Shown: piece by piece, positions 17,772 through 25,284 of the stretch
Position numbering within the stretch: position 1 is the stretch's first letter
Layout: every line of letters begins with the position of its first letter
Assembly: GCA_937996235.1 (NCBI GenBank)
Contig: CALKVK010000035.1
Span: 62,001 to 126,000, forward strand
Source of the DNA: an uncultured bacterium
GTDB taxonomy: Bacteria; Planctomycetota; JAJSAM01; JAJVHW01
DNA length: 64,000 bases
Direction: 5' to 3'
Translations under genes and position numbers: made by a program
The notes under the pieces: model-generated
What the model was told of the DNA's origin: nothing
Seen by the model: the letters and a program-made list of their open reading frames with translations, nothing else
Databases searched by the model: none

Positions 17772-18806
17772 ATGCACGGCAATCAGGCTGGACGCCACCT
17801 CGCCGCCGCGTTCGCGGCGGCGCTCATCACGTTCTCGGGCAGCCGCGCGCTGGCGGACGACTCCGCCCCCCGGCCCACCGCCCTCGAGGACGCACTCGCG
17901 CTGCTCGCGAGCTCGAACTACGACGAGCTGTGCCCCGCCGAGCAGGCGGAGGCCCGCGAGGCCGAGAGCTCGGACTTCGGGCGCGACCCGCGCTTCGCAG
18001 GCTTCACGCGGCCCGTGACGAACGTGGTGTTCCACCACCCGTTCATCCGCAACGAGCTGCGCCCGCTCTTCGTGAACCACTGGTTCCCGCGGAAGAGCGT
18101 GCTCGCCGGCGGCAGCCTGCGGCTCTATGCGCTGCAGGCCAACTTCGCGCTCTCGGACCGTTTCCTCCTCACCGCCTAAAAGGACGGCTACGCCGACTTC
18201 GACAGCGGCGCGTTCCCGCACGAGCGCGGCTTCGCGGACATCGCGTTCGGCCTGAAGGCGCAGGTCTGGCGCGACGAGTCGGCTCCGGCCGTGCTGGCGG
18301 TCGGCCTCGGCTTCGAGACGAAGAGCGGCGACCGGGAGGTCCTGGAGGGCCGCGGCGCGTCGTTCTTCGACCTGTTCGCGTCGTACGCCCGGCCGATCGG
18401 CCCGTTCGACGTGATCGTCACGAGCGGCCTGCACGAGCCGCGCGACCGCGACGAGGACGTGCGCGCCGTGCACTGGCACGTGCACGTGGACCTGCCCCTC
18501 TTCGACGACGCGGGCAGGCGCACGCCCCTGACGCCGCTGGTCGAGATCAACGGCTTCCACTACGCGTCGAACGCGGAGCGCAACGCGGGCCTCGGCCCCA
18601 CGGTGCCGCTCGACTTCGAGGGCTTCGACTACACGACGCTCGGCTCGGGCGACGTCAAGGGCAACGACGTCATGACGGCCGGGTTCGGGTTCCGCTGGCA
18701 GTTCGACGCGGACGTCAGCATGGGCGTCGCGTTCGAGGTCCCGCTCGGTCAGCGCGAGGACATCAACCGGCGCCGCCTGACGATCGACCTCGTCTACGAG
18801 TTCTGA
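17772..18806 (+). pseudogene. Outer-membrane beta-barrel-like protein interrupted by in-frame TAA
   Basis: One continuous frame of 345 codons is broken by a single TAA at 18177-18179 after residue 135. The first part has a signal peptide (cleavage near ALA-D, residue 29) and a soluble segment. The part after the stop continues in the same frame with KDGYADFD, alternating amphipathic strands, and ends VYEF, the terminal aromatic residue typical of outer-membrane barrels. The N-terminal half alone would lack most strands, and no start with a Shine-Dalgarno sequence precedes the second half. Either a recent nonsense mutation or an assembly/sequencing error is likely. TAA is otherwise very rare as a stop here. 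Confidence 0.7.
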
Positions 18807-18859
18807 GACACGCACGTCGGCGCGCCGCCGCGGGGGTTCCCCTCCGCGGCGGCGGCGGC

Positions 18860-18865
18860 GATCAT
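18860..18865 (+). promoter_or_regulatory. GATCAT -10-like box for small Gly-rich membrane protein
   Basis: GATCAT ends 6 nt before the GTG at 18872. The same hexamer at the same spacing precedes the DUF255 gene on the other strand (53760-53765). Confidence 0.4.
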
Positions 18866-18871
18866 GGCGGC

Positions 18872-19138
18872 GTGACGCAGGTCCTCGAACGGCCGACGCA
18901 CACCCCGCGCGCGCACGCGCACGACCGGCCGAGGAGGCGCGGCCGCGGGCCGGGTGTCCCCGGCGGCGGCGGCGGCGGGGACGGCGATGGGGGCGGCGGC
19001 GGACCGGAGCCGTCGCGCGAGCCGTTCGGAGACCCGCCGGACCCGTTCGCCCGCCGCTCGCGCCTGCTGCTGCTCGCCGCGCTGCTGGCGGGGCCGGCGG
19101 GCTTCGTCGCGGCGGCCTGCGCCCACGCGGTGCGCTGA
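18872..19138 (+). CDS. Small Gly-rich protein with C-terminal membrane span
   Basis: The 88-residue ORF starts GTG and encodes a His/Arg-rich N-terminus and a run of glycines broken by Asp (about 33-48). A PEPSREPFGDPPDPFARR segment follows, then one hydrophobic span (about 68-87) ending with HAVR. The composition is low-complexity in its first half, so coding status rests on the clean membrane span, the promoter-like box 6 nt before the start and the 60-nt spacing to mscS. No family is recognised. Confidence 0.4.
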   Translation: MTQVLERPTHTPRAHAHDRPRRRGRGPGVPGGGGGGDGDGGGGGPEPSREPFGDPPDPFARRSRLLLLAALLAGPAGFVAAACAHAVR

Positions 19139-19185
19139 CGCGCCCGCACGCGGCACGCGCGCTGCGCCCACGCGGCGCCGTGCGG

Positions 19186-19191
19186 TAGAAC
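19186..19191 (+). promoter_or_regulatory. -10-like box for leaderless mscS-family gene
   Basis: TAGAAC ends 7 nt before the ATG at 19199. It lacks the final T of the usual box. Confidence 0.4.
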
Positions 19192-19198
19192 GCGACGC

Positions 19199-20020
19199 AT
19201 GTGGGAGCAGATCCAGAACTACGTCGCCGAACACAGCGCGGGCCTCGAGGCGGGCGCGTGGAACGTGCTCAAGGCGCTCGGGCTGCTCGCGGGGACGTGG
19301 CTCGCCGCGGGCTGGATCTCCGCCGGTGTGCGGCGCGCCCTCGTGCGCACGTCGTTCGACGCGACCCTGACCAAGGTCTTCGTCAAGCTGACGCGCATCG
19401 CCGTGATGACCGCGGGCGTCCTCGGGTGCATGGGGATCTTCGGCATCGAGACCACGGCGTTCGCCGCCGTGCTCGGCGGCGCGTCGCTCGCGATCGGCCT
19501 CGCGTTCCAGGGCACGCTCGGCAACTTCGCCGCGGGCATCATGCTGATCGTCTTCCGCCCCTACCGCGTCGGCGACGTGGTCACGGTGGTGGGCCAGACC
19601 GCGAAGGTCGACGAGATCGGCCTCTTCACGACCACGCTCGACACGCCCGACAACCGTCGCATCATCATCCCCAACGGGTCGATCTTCGGGACGACGATCG
19701 AGAACATCACCTACCACCCGCACCGGCGCGCCGACGTGGCCGTCGGCGTCTCGTACGCGGCCGACATCGACGCCACGCGCGCGGCGCTCCTGCGGGCCAC
19801 GTCGAGCACGCCCGGCGCGCTCGCGGAGCCGGAGCCGGCCGTGCTGCTGATCGGGCTCGGCGCGTCGTCCGTGGACTGGTCCGTCCGCGTCTGGGCCCCG
19901 ACCGCCGACTTCCTGACCGTGAAGGACGGCCTCGTGCGGGCGATCAAGCTCGAGCTCGACGCCGCCGGGATCGCGATCCCGTTCCCGCAGATGGACGTCC
20001 ACCTGCGGCGCGGGGGGTAG
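19199..20020 (+). CDS. MscS-family small-conductance mechanosensitive channel
   Basis: The 273-residue inner-membrane channel opens under hypo-osmotic stress to release solutes. It has a minimal MscS plan: spans near 25-45, 60-80 and the pore-lining helix around 90-125, with the Gly/Ala-patterned GGASLAIGLAFQGTLGNFAAG followed by RPYRVGD. The cytoplasmic vestibule contains the beta-domain IIIPNGSIFG. The length is close to E. coli MscS. It is followed by a 265-bp regulatory gap before the decaheme cytochrome gene. Confidence 0.93.
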   Translation: MWEQIQNYVAEHSAGLEAGAWNVLKALGLLAGTWLAAGWISAGVRRALVRTSFDATLTKVFVKLTRIAVMTAGVLGCMGIFGIETTAFAAVLGGASLAIGLAFQGTLGNFAAGIMLIVFRPYRVGDVVTVVGQTAKVDEIGLFTTTLDTPDNRRIIIPNGSIFGTTIENITYHPHRRADVAVGVSYAADIDATRAALLRATSSTPGALAEPEPAVLLIGLGASSVDWSVRVWAPTADFLTVKDGLVRAIKLELDAAGIAIPFPQMDVHLRRGG

Positions 20021-20093
20021 ACCCGGACACCGGCCCGAGATCACCGTTTCCGAGGCCGGCGGTGCGACGCACGGCCGCCCGCGGAGCGGCACT

Positions 20094-20109
20094 GGTGACA
20101 CAGGTCACC
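20094..20109. promoter_or_regulatory. GTGAC-N4-GTCAC palindrome, candidate CRP/FNR-type operator
   Basis: GGTGACACAGGTCACC is a perfect dyad with the GTGA-N6-TCAC core that CRP-family regulators recognise. It is centred about 82 bp upstream of the predicted start of the cytochrome transcript. A second copy of GTGAC-N4-GTCAC lies at 25173-25186. Confidence 0.4.
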
Positions 20110-20148
20110 CAGCCTCGGGCCTTCCGGACCCGACGCTCGTCCGACCCG

Positions 20149-20177
20149 CTGCGACGCTCCGATCCACTGCCTAGAAT
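20149..20177 (+). promoter_or_regulatory. Promoter of the decaheme cytochrome gene
   Basis: CTGCGA (20149-20154), a 17-nt spacer and TAGAAT (20172-20177) give a sigma70-like promoter. The predicted start near 20184 leaves a leader of about 100 nt. Confidence 0.5.
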
Positions 20178-20189
20178 CGCATGCGTGAC

Positions 20190-20222
20190 GCGGGTCCCGC
20201 GGCGAGTCGCCGGGGGACCCGC
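20190..20222 (+). promoter_or_regulatory. Hairpin in the 5' leader of the decaheme cytochrome mRNA
   Basis: GCGGGTCCC (20190-20198) pairs perfectly with GGGACCCGC (20214-20222), and the loop contains a second GGCGA/TCGCC pairing. It lies just after the predicted transcription start and about 60 nt before the start codon. Confidence 0.45.
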
Positions 20223-20285
20223 AGGCACACATGGACTGAGCGGCGAGCGCGGGACGGGCCCGCGCAACGCAGCGGGAGGTGTGGG

Positions 20286-22985
20286 ATGAAGGCCAGTCAC
20301 GACGCGAGGCGGCGAAGCGTACAGCGCAGCCTGACGCGTCTGCTCGTCGCCGCGGTCACCGCCGGGGCGATCGGGACCGCAGTCGCAGCCTGGGACGGGC
20401 AGCAGGAGATCGTCCTGGGCGACTCGTTCTCGTCGGCGTTCGGCGCGGAGCCGGGTGCGGAGATCCACGAGTACGACTTCTATGCCCCGAAGGGCACGAA
20501 GCTGAAGGCGGTGATGAAGGTCGAGAAGGGCGCAGACCTCGTTCCGGGGTGGAAGCTCTTCGACGACGACGGGACCGAGGTCCCGCTCGGCGCCGCGCTC
20601 GCGGGGACGAAGATCAAGAACTTCGTCTTCGAGACCGGCGGCCGGCACCACTTCCAGATCACGGCGGCGAGCGGCACCGGCCGCTACGCCGTCACGACGG
20701 CCGGCGGCTTCCCCGTGAAGTTCGCCGACAAGGCGGCCGACGGCGAGATCGAGTTCGAGGCCGTCGCCGGCTCGACGATGGACGCCGCGCTCAAGGGCGC
20801 GACGTTCACGGGCCTCGAGGGCCCGCGCGGCGCGCTGGACCTCGGCGCGGCCGAGACGTCGAAGGTCAAGCGCTTCCCGCTGCCGTTCGACGGCGTCTAC
20901 CGCCTGACGTGGGAGGGCACCGCGAAGGTGGGCGTGAAGATCCGCCCGCCCGCCGCGAAGCGCTTCTGGTTCCTCGACATGACCGAGTCCACCCCGGGCC
21001 TGGCCGACCTGCAGCGCTCGGAGTGGCTCACGTCGGCGCACGCGGCGAAGAACACCGAGCCGTTCCGCCACTGGGACGCCGAGGGCGAGATCCCGACGTC
21101 CTGCGCCCGCTGCCACTCGAGCACGGGCTACCAGGACTGGGTCGGCGCCGACGGCACCGCGCAGTTCGTGGTGAACAACCCGGCCCCGATCGGGACCGTG
21201 GTCGACTGCGACGCCTGCCACAACAGCGCGACGCCGTCGCTCTCCGAGGTGACGTTCCCCTCGGGCTCGCGCGTGACCGGGCTCGGCCCGGAGGCGCGCT
21301 GCCTGCAGTGCCACCAGGGCCGTGAGTCCACGGTCAGCCTCGATGCCACGATCGCCGCGGCCAACGCGGCGGACGACGACACCGAGAGCTCGGCGCTGCG
21401 CTTCCGCAACATCCACTACTTCGCGGCCGGCGCCTCGCTGTTCGGCAACGTCGCGAAGGGTGCGTACCAGTACGCCGGGAAGACCTACGCGAACCGCTTC
21501 CCGCACGTCTCGACGATCAACGACTGCCAGGAGTGCCACAACCAGCACACGCTGAAGCTGCGCTATCAGAAGTGCGCGGAGTGCCACGCGGGCGTCAACG
21601 ACGAGGAGGACCTCCACGACATCCGCCAGATCGGGTCCGTGCTCGACTACGACGGCGACGGCGACACGACCGAGGGCCTCTACCACGAGCTCGAGACCAT
21701 GGCCTCGAAGGTCTACGACGCGATGCGGCAGTACGCGCAAGCGCGCGGCACGCCGATCGTGTACGACTCCCACGCGTACCCGTACTTCTTCAACGAGGGC
21801 ACGAACACCGGCTTCAACCACTGGACGCCGCGCCTGCTGAGGGCGGCCTACAACTACCAGTACTGGCAGAAGGACCCGGGCACGTTCGCGCACAACGGCA
21901 AGTACATCATCGAGATCCTCTACGACACGCTCGAGAGCCTCGACGTAGCGGACTCCGTCACGGTGCCGGGCTTCGCGTCCATGCACCGCAACGACAGCGG
22001 CCACTTCGACAACACGGCCGAGGCGTTCCGTCACTGGGACGCCGACGGCGAGATCCCGTCGAGCTGCGCCCGCTGCCACTCGCCCGAGGGCTTCGCGTTC
22101 TACGCCGAGTTCGGCATCGACCCCGTCAAGGGCTACGAGCCGGGCGACGGCTTCGCGTGCGAGCAGTGCCACGTGGCCGAGGGCTTCAACAACAACGCGA
22201 ACCCGCCGCGGCGCTACATCGCCAAGGTCACGTTCCCGAGCGGCGTCTCCATCACGAACGACCCGGACAACCCGGACGACTCGTTCCTGTGCATGACCTG
22301 CCACCAGGGCCGGGCCTCGAAGAAGACGGTGGACGACGCCATCGCCGTCAACAACTTCCGCTTCCAGAACATCCACTACCTGGCCGCCGGCCCCTCGCTC
22401 TACGGCAAGGACGCGGGCGTCGGGTACGAGTACTCCGGCAAGACCTACGTCGGGGAGTTCCCGCACGCGGGCGGCGACACGAACAACTGCGCGTTCTGCC
22501 ACCTCACGGACCACACGTTCCTCCCGCAGCTCCGCGCGGAGTGCACGCTGTGCCACCCGGAGGCGCAGGGCGATCTCGAGAAGGTGCGCCGCGACCGTCC
22601 GACCGACTACGACGGCGACGGCAACAACACCGAGAAGCTGAAGGACGAGGTCGCGAGCTTCGGCAACCGCGCTCTCGCCGCGATGAACGCGTACGCGCTT
22701 GCGAACGGCAAGCCCGGCGTCATCTACGACCCGGCCGCGTACCCGTACTTCTTCAAGAACGACGGAGCGGGCAACAAGAACGGCAGCTACACGTCGTTCG
22801 ACGCGGCCATGCTCAAGGCGTCGTTCAACATCCAGATGTGGGCCAAGGAGCCGGGTGCCTGGGCGCACAACACGAAGTACATCCTGGCCCTGCTGTATGA
22901 CTCGATCGAGGACATGCAGAACGCGAGTGCGAACCCGCTGGGCCAGAACTACCTGACGACCCCGACCGTACTCACGCGGCCGTGA
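20286..22985 (+). CDS. Decaheme c-type cytochrome built from two pentaheme repeats
   Basis: The 899-residue exported protein has a signal peptide ending near residue 35 (AVA-A-WDG). Two beta-rich pre-peptidase-like segments follow (about 38-240). Then come ten CxxCH heme sites at C273, C308, C339, C414, C430, C594, C625, C669, C735 and C753. The second five repeat the first five at an offset of 317-330 residues, with shared phrases such as AFRHWDADGEIP, PSGS/VTG and HQGR. It is likely a periplasmic or outer-surface electron carrier. GGGAGG precedes the ATG. A terminator hairpin follows at 23040. The substrate or partner is not known. Confidence 0.9.
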   Translation: MKASHDARRRSVQRSLTRLLVAAVTAGAIGTAVAAWDGQQEIVLGDSFSSAFGAEPGAEIHEYDFYAPKGTKLKAVMKVEKGADLVPGWKLFDDDGTEVPLGAALAGTKIKNFVFETGGRHHFQITAASGTGRYAVTTAGGFPVKFADKAADGEIEFEAVAGSTMDAALKGATFTGLEGPRGALDLGAAETSKVKRFPLPFDGVYRLTWEGTAKVGVKIRPPAAKRFWFLDMTESTPGLADLQRSEWLTSAHAAKNTEPFRHWDAEGEIPTSCARCHSSTGYQDWVGADGTAQFVVNNPAPIGTVVDCDACHNSATPSLSEVTFPSGSRVTGLGPEARCLQCHQGRESTVSLDATIAAANAADDDTESSALRFRNIHYFAAGASLFGNVAKGAYQYAGKTYANRFPHVSTINDCQECHNQHTLKLRYQKCAECHAGVNDEEDLHDIRQIGSVLDYDGDGDTTEGLYHELETMASKVYDAMRQYAQARGTPIVYDSHAYPYFFNEGTNTGFNHWTPRLLRAAYNYQYWQKDPGTFAHNGKYIIEILYDTLESLDVADSVTVPGFASMHRNDSGHFDNTAEAFRHWDADGEIPSSCARCHSPEGFAFYAEFGIDPVKGYEPGDGFACEQCHVAEGFNNNANPPRRYIAKVTFPSGVSITNDPDNPDDSFLCMTCHQGRASKKTVDDAIAVNNFRFQNIHYLAAGPSLYGKDAGVGYEYSGKTYVGEFPHAGGDTNNCAFCHLTDHTFLPQLRAECTLCHPEAQGDLEKVRRDRPTDYDGDGNNTEKLKDEVASFGNRALAAMNAYALANGKPGVIYDPAAYPYFFKNDGAGNKNGSYTSFDAAMLKASFNIQMWAKEPGAWAHNTKYILALLYDSIEDMQNASANPLGQNYLTTPTVLTRP

Positions 22986-23039
22986 TCTGAGGAGAGAGCC
23001 GGCCGCAGGCGGTCACCTCCAGGCCTGCGGTCGACGAAG

Positions 23040-23070
23040 AGCCCCCTCCGGGCACTGCCCGGAGGGGGCT
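23040..23070 (+). terminator. Terminator hairpin after the decaheme cytochrome gene
   Basis: A perfect 14-bp stem (AGCCCCCTCCGGGC with GCCCGGAGGGGGCT) closes a 3-nt loop. No T-run follows, as is common in very GC-rich genomes. Confidence 0.7.
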
Positions 23071-23448
23071 CGTGATTCCGGGCCCCCCGGCGCGTCCTGC
23101 CGGACGGAGCGAAGCGGCGGTCTCTGCCCCGCCGCGCGCCGTCCAACGCCGTCCGGCGCCGAGCGGCGCCGAGCGGCGCCGAGCGGCGTCGGGCGCGTCC
23201 GCCGCGGTGCCGTCGCGAGCCCGCGCCCCCCACCCGTCGGCGGCGCCCGCGCGCTGCGGCAGCACCTCCCCGCCAGGTTGCCGGCGTCGGGCCCCGTGCC
23301 CCGACGACGCGTCGGCGGCGCGCGTCCGCGAGCGCGGCGTGCCCGCTGCGCGGTCGGAGTGTGCCCGGCAGTCGCGGCGGCGGCCTGCGACGGCGGCGCG
23401 CGCGGACCCTGTGCCGAGGGCGCGGACGCTCCGGCCGCGAACGCAGGA
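23071..23448. other. 378-bp gap between two convergent cytochrome genes
   Basis: No convincing gene is present; open frames here are low-complexity Arg/Ala/Pro strings. It holds a short tandem repeat (23155-23190) and is bounded on each side by a strong terminator hairpin facing inward. Confidence 0.5.
23155..23190. repeat. 10-bp tandem repeat GAGCGGCGCC
   Basis: Two exact copies (23161-23180) are flanked by a partial copy before and a copy with one change after. Confidence 0.7.
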
Positions 23449-23478
23449 GGCCCCCGGCGGACCGTTCCGCCGGGGGCC
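23449..23478 (-). terminator. Terminator hairpin after the diheme cytochrome gene
   Basis: A perfect 13-bp stem (GGCCCCCGGCGGA with TCCGCCGGGGGCC) has a 4-nt loop, 21 nt beyond the minus-strand stop codon at 23500. Confidence 0.65.
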
Positions 23479-23499
23479 GGGGGAGAGGGACGAGCGCGG

Positions 23500-24558
23500 C
23501 TACTTGAGCTTGCCGCCGGAGATCCAGTCCGCGAGGACCTGGGTCCCCGTGAAGCCGCCGCCCGGAGGCATGCGGTTCGCCTGGACGGCCGACAGGGCGC
23601 GCGACGCGTTCGTCTTGACGTTCGCGTAGGTGTTGAGCGCGATGCCGCCCGACGGGCGCGAGCCGCTGTGGCAGCTCGCACACGCGGAGTCGACGAGCGG
23701 CTTGACGTCCGCGGTGTAGGTGAGCGTCGTCGTGCCGCCGCCGGTCCCACCGCCGGTCCCACCGCCGGTCCCACCGCCGGTCCCGCCGCCCGTGCCGCCG
23801 CCGGGGTCGGGCGTGGGCGTCGGGTCGGGCGTCGGCGTGGGGTCGGGGGGCGGGAGCGCCGCCGACGGGTTGCGCAGGAACGCGACGATCTGACGCGCCT
23901 CCGTCACGCCGATCCACGCGAAGCGCGGCATGCCGTCCTCGCCCTCGCGCACGGCCTCGTAGATGTCGCGCCAGTCCTCGCGGGAGACGTTCTCGCGGAC
24001 GCTGCCGCCGGTGCCGGTGGCGCCGTGGCAGCCCGCGCAGTTCCCGTTCCAGATGACGGAGCCGGCCGTGGCGTCGGAGACGCTCTGCGAGCCGCCGCCC
24101 GGGTCCACGGGGACGCTGTCCTCGTTGTCGTCGGGCTCGTCGTCGGCGCCGCCGACGGCGCCGTCGATGGCGACGTCCGCCGAGAGCGCGGTCGTGCCGA
24201 CCGGCTTCTCGACCGCCATCCGCGTGCGCCAGCTCTCGCCGGGCTGCAGCGTCACCGTGCCCTGCCAGAGCACGGTCTCGCCGCCGGTGCCCTGCGCACG
24301 CAGGGTGACGGTCGCCGGACCCGGGTCGTTGCTGCCGCGGTTCTTCACGCGCAGCTTGACGCGCGCGATGTCGGACGAGCGGCCCTGCACCTTCAACTTC
24401 AGGCGCAGGTCGTTCGGCGCCCGCTGCGTCGCAGCGGAGCGCCCGCCATGGTTCCGGCCGGCGTGCTCGCGTCCGCCGTCGTCGTCGCCGAGCGCGACGG
24501 CGAGGGGCACGACCAGCGCCGCGGCCAGTGCCAGGGATGCTGTTCGCGATGCTCTCAT
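23500..24558 (-). CDS. Diheme c-type cytochrome with Gly-Thr linker
   Basis: The 352-residue exported protein has a signal peptide (1-23), a beta-rich N-terminal domain (about 48-135) and a class I cytochrome c domain. That domain has heme site C174-x2-C177-H178 and likely axial Met210 in GMPRF. A linker of TPDP and GGGT repeats (238-277) leads to a second heme module, C293-x2-C296-H297 with Met330 in RMPPGGGF. The second module resembles the planctomycete-type cytochrome C domain that ends in a WI-x-GG motif. The ATG at 24558 has GAGG upstream. It converges with the decaheme gene, suggesting a redox partner. Confidence 0.87.
   Translation of the reverse strand: MRASRTASLALAAALVVPLAVALGDDDGGREHAGRNHGGRSAATQRAPNDLRLKLKVQGRSSDIARVKLRVKNRGSNDPGPATVTLRAQGTGGETVLWQGTVTLQPGESWRTRMAVEKPVGTTALSADVAIDGAVGGADDEPDDNEDSVPVDPGGGSQSVSDATAGSVIWNGNCAGCHGATGTGGSVRENVSREDWRDIYEAVREGEDGMPRFAWIGVTEARQIVAFLRNPSAALPPPDPTPTPDPTPTPDPGGGTGGGTGGGTGGGTGGGTGGGTTTLTYTADVKPLVDSACASCHSGSRPSGGIALNTYANVKTNASRALSAVQANRMPPGGGFTGTQVLADWISGGKLK
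23741..23800. repeat. 12-bp coding tandem repeat (Gly/Thr linker)
   Basis: Three exact copies of CCGGTCCCACCG and two diverged copies lie in the linker of the diheme cytochrome, encoding G-G-G-T units on the minus strand. Copy number is likely to vary between strains. Confidence 0.85.
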
Positions 24559-24699
24559 GGCTTGATCCTCGGGGTCAGAGGGACCTCCCTCCCCCACGAT
24601 CGGGCCACGAGACGCCGACTTGATACGCCCCGGCCGATTGTCATCTTCGGCACGGTGCGCGGAACGAGACCGGAGTCTCCGCAGGCTCTCCGCGCAGGC

Positions 24700-25053
24700 T
24701 CAGGCGCCGGCCTTCTGCCGCTGCTCGCGCGCCACGGTCTCGATCACGTCCACGACGTGCAGGACGTACGAATCGAGCGAACACGCGACCAGGTCGCGCA
24801 GCTCGCAGCGGCCGTGCTCGTCCTGCCGGCAGGTGGTGCACGTCGTGCCGCGGAGCGCGCGCACGTACGCGTGGACGTCGTCGGTGGGCGCCACCGAGAG
24901 GATGCCCTCCACCACCTGCTCGAGGTGCGACTCGAGCGCGCAGGGATCCTCGGGCGGCCGGCTGCAGCCGCCCCCCACGCGGCGATCCAGACAGACGCTG
25001 CACACGCGCTCGCGGACGGCCGCGCGGAACGCTTCGAGCTCACCGGGTCGCAT
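24700..25053 (-). CDS. Eight-cysteine protein with two tandem four-Cys modules
   Basis: The 117-residue protein contains two similar halves. Module 1 is C18-x2-C21-x8-C30-x7-C38 and module 2 is C72-x2-C75-x7-C83-x7-C91. Each is followed by a helical segment (LESHLEQVVEGIL and LDSYVLHVVDVIE). This looks like a duplicated Zn- or Fe-S-binding unit. The ATG at 25053 has GGGAGG 6 nt upstream. The gene lies beside the diheme cytochrome on the same strand. Similar small Cys-rich proteins occur in anaerobes and planctomycetes, but I do not recognise a named family, so function is open. Confidence 0.72.
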   Translation of the reverse strand: MRPGELEAFRAAVRERVCSVCLDRRVGGGCSRPPEDPCALESHLEQVVEGILSVAPTDDVHAYVRALRGTTCTTCRQDEHGRCELRDLVACSLDSYVLHVVDVIETVAREQRQKAGA

Positions 25054-25172
25054 GTTCGCCTCCCGGGCCGCACGGACCGCGTCGGCGCGCGGCCGCGCGG
25101 AGCGCGCGGCGGCGGGCGCGGAGCGGGTCCGCGGGTCCGCACGATCGTAGGCGCACGCCCCGCGCACGCGCC

Positions 25173-25186
25173 GTGACCCGCGTCAC
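25173..25186. promoter_or_regulatory. GTGAC-N4-GTCAC palindrome, second candidate CRP/FNR-type operator
   Basis: GTGACCCGCGTCAC lies between divergent genes (starts at 25053 and 25285), about 43 bp upstream of a TACGAT box at 25229-25234. It matches the palindrome in front of the decaheme cytochrome gene. Confidence 0.35.
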
Positions 25187-25284
25187 CCGCGCGCCGGTGC
25201 GCGGAAGTTCCGGCGTCGGGCACCCCTCGTACGATGGCCCCCGTCCCATGGGCGGGACGGGCGACGGAGCGGAGGGCGCGCACG

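Noticed and set aside
17772..18806. Stop codon readthrough or recoding of the TAA at 18177
   Set aside because: TAA is not the codon used for selenocysteine or pyrrolysine, and no recoding structure is evident. Mutation or error is simpler.
23741..23800. CRISPR array in the 12-bp repeats
   Set aside because: Units are contiguous with no spacers and encode a Gly/Thr linker.
24641..25003. Alternative 120-codon minus-strand frame over the eight-Cys gene
   Set aside because: It is Arg/Gly-rich without motifs. The overlapping frame has regularly spaced cysteines and a Shine-Dalgarno sequence.
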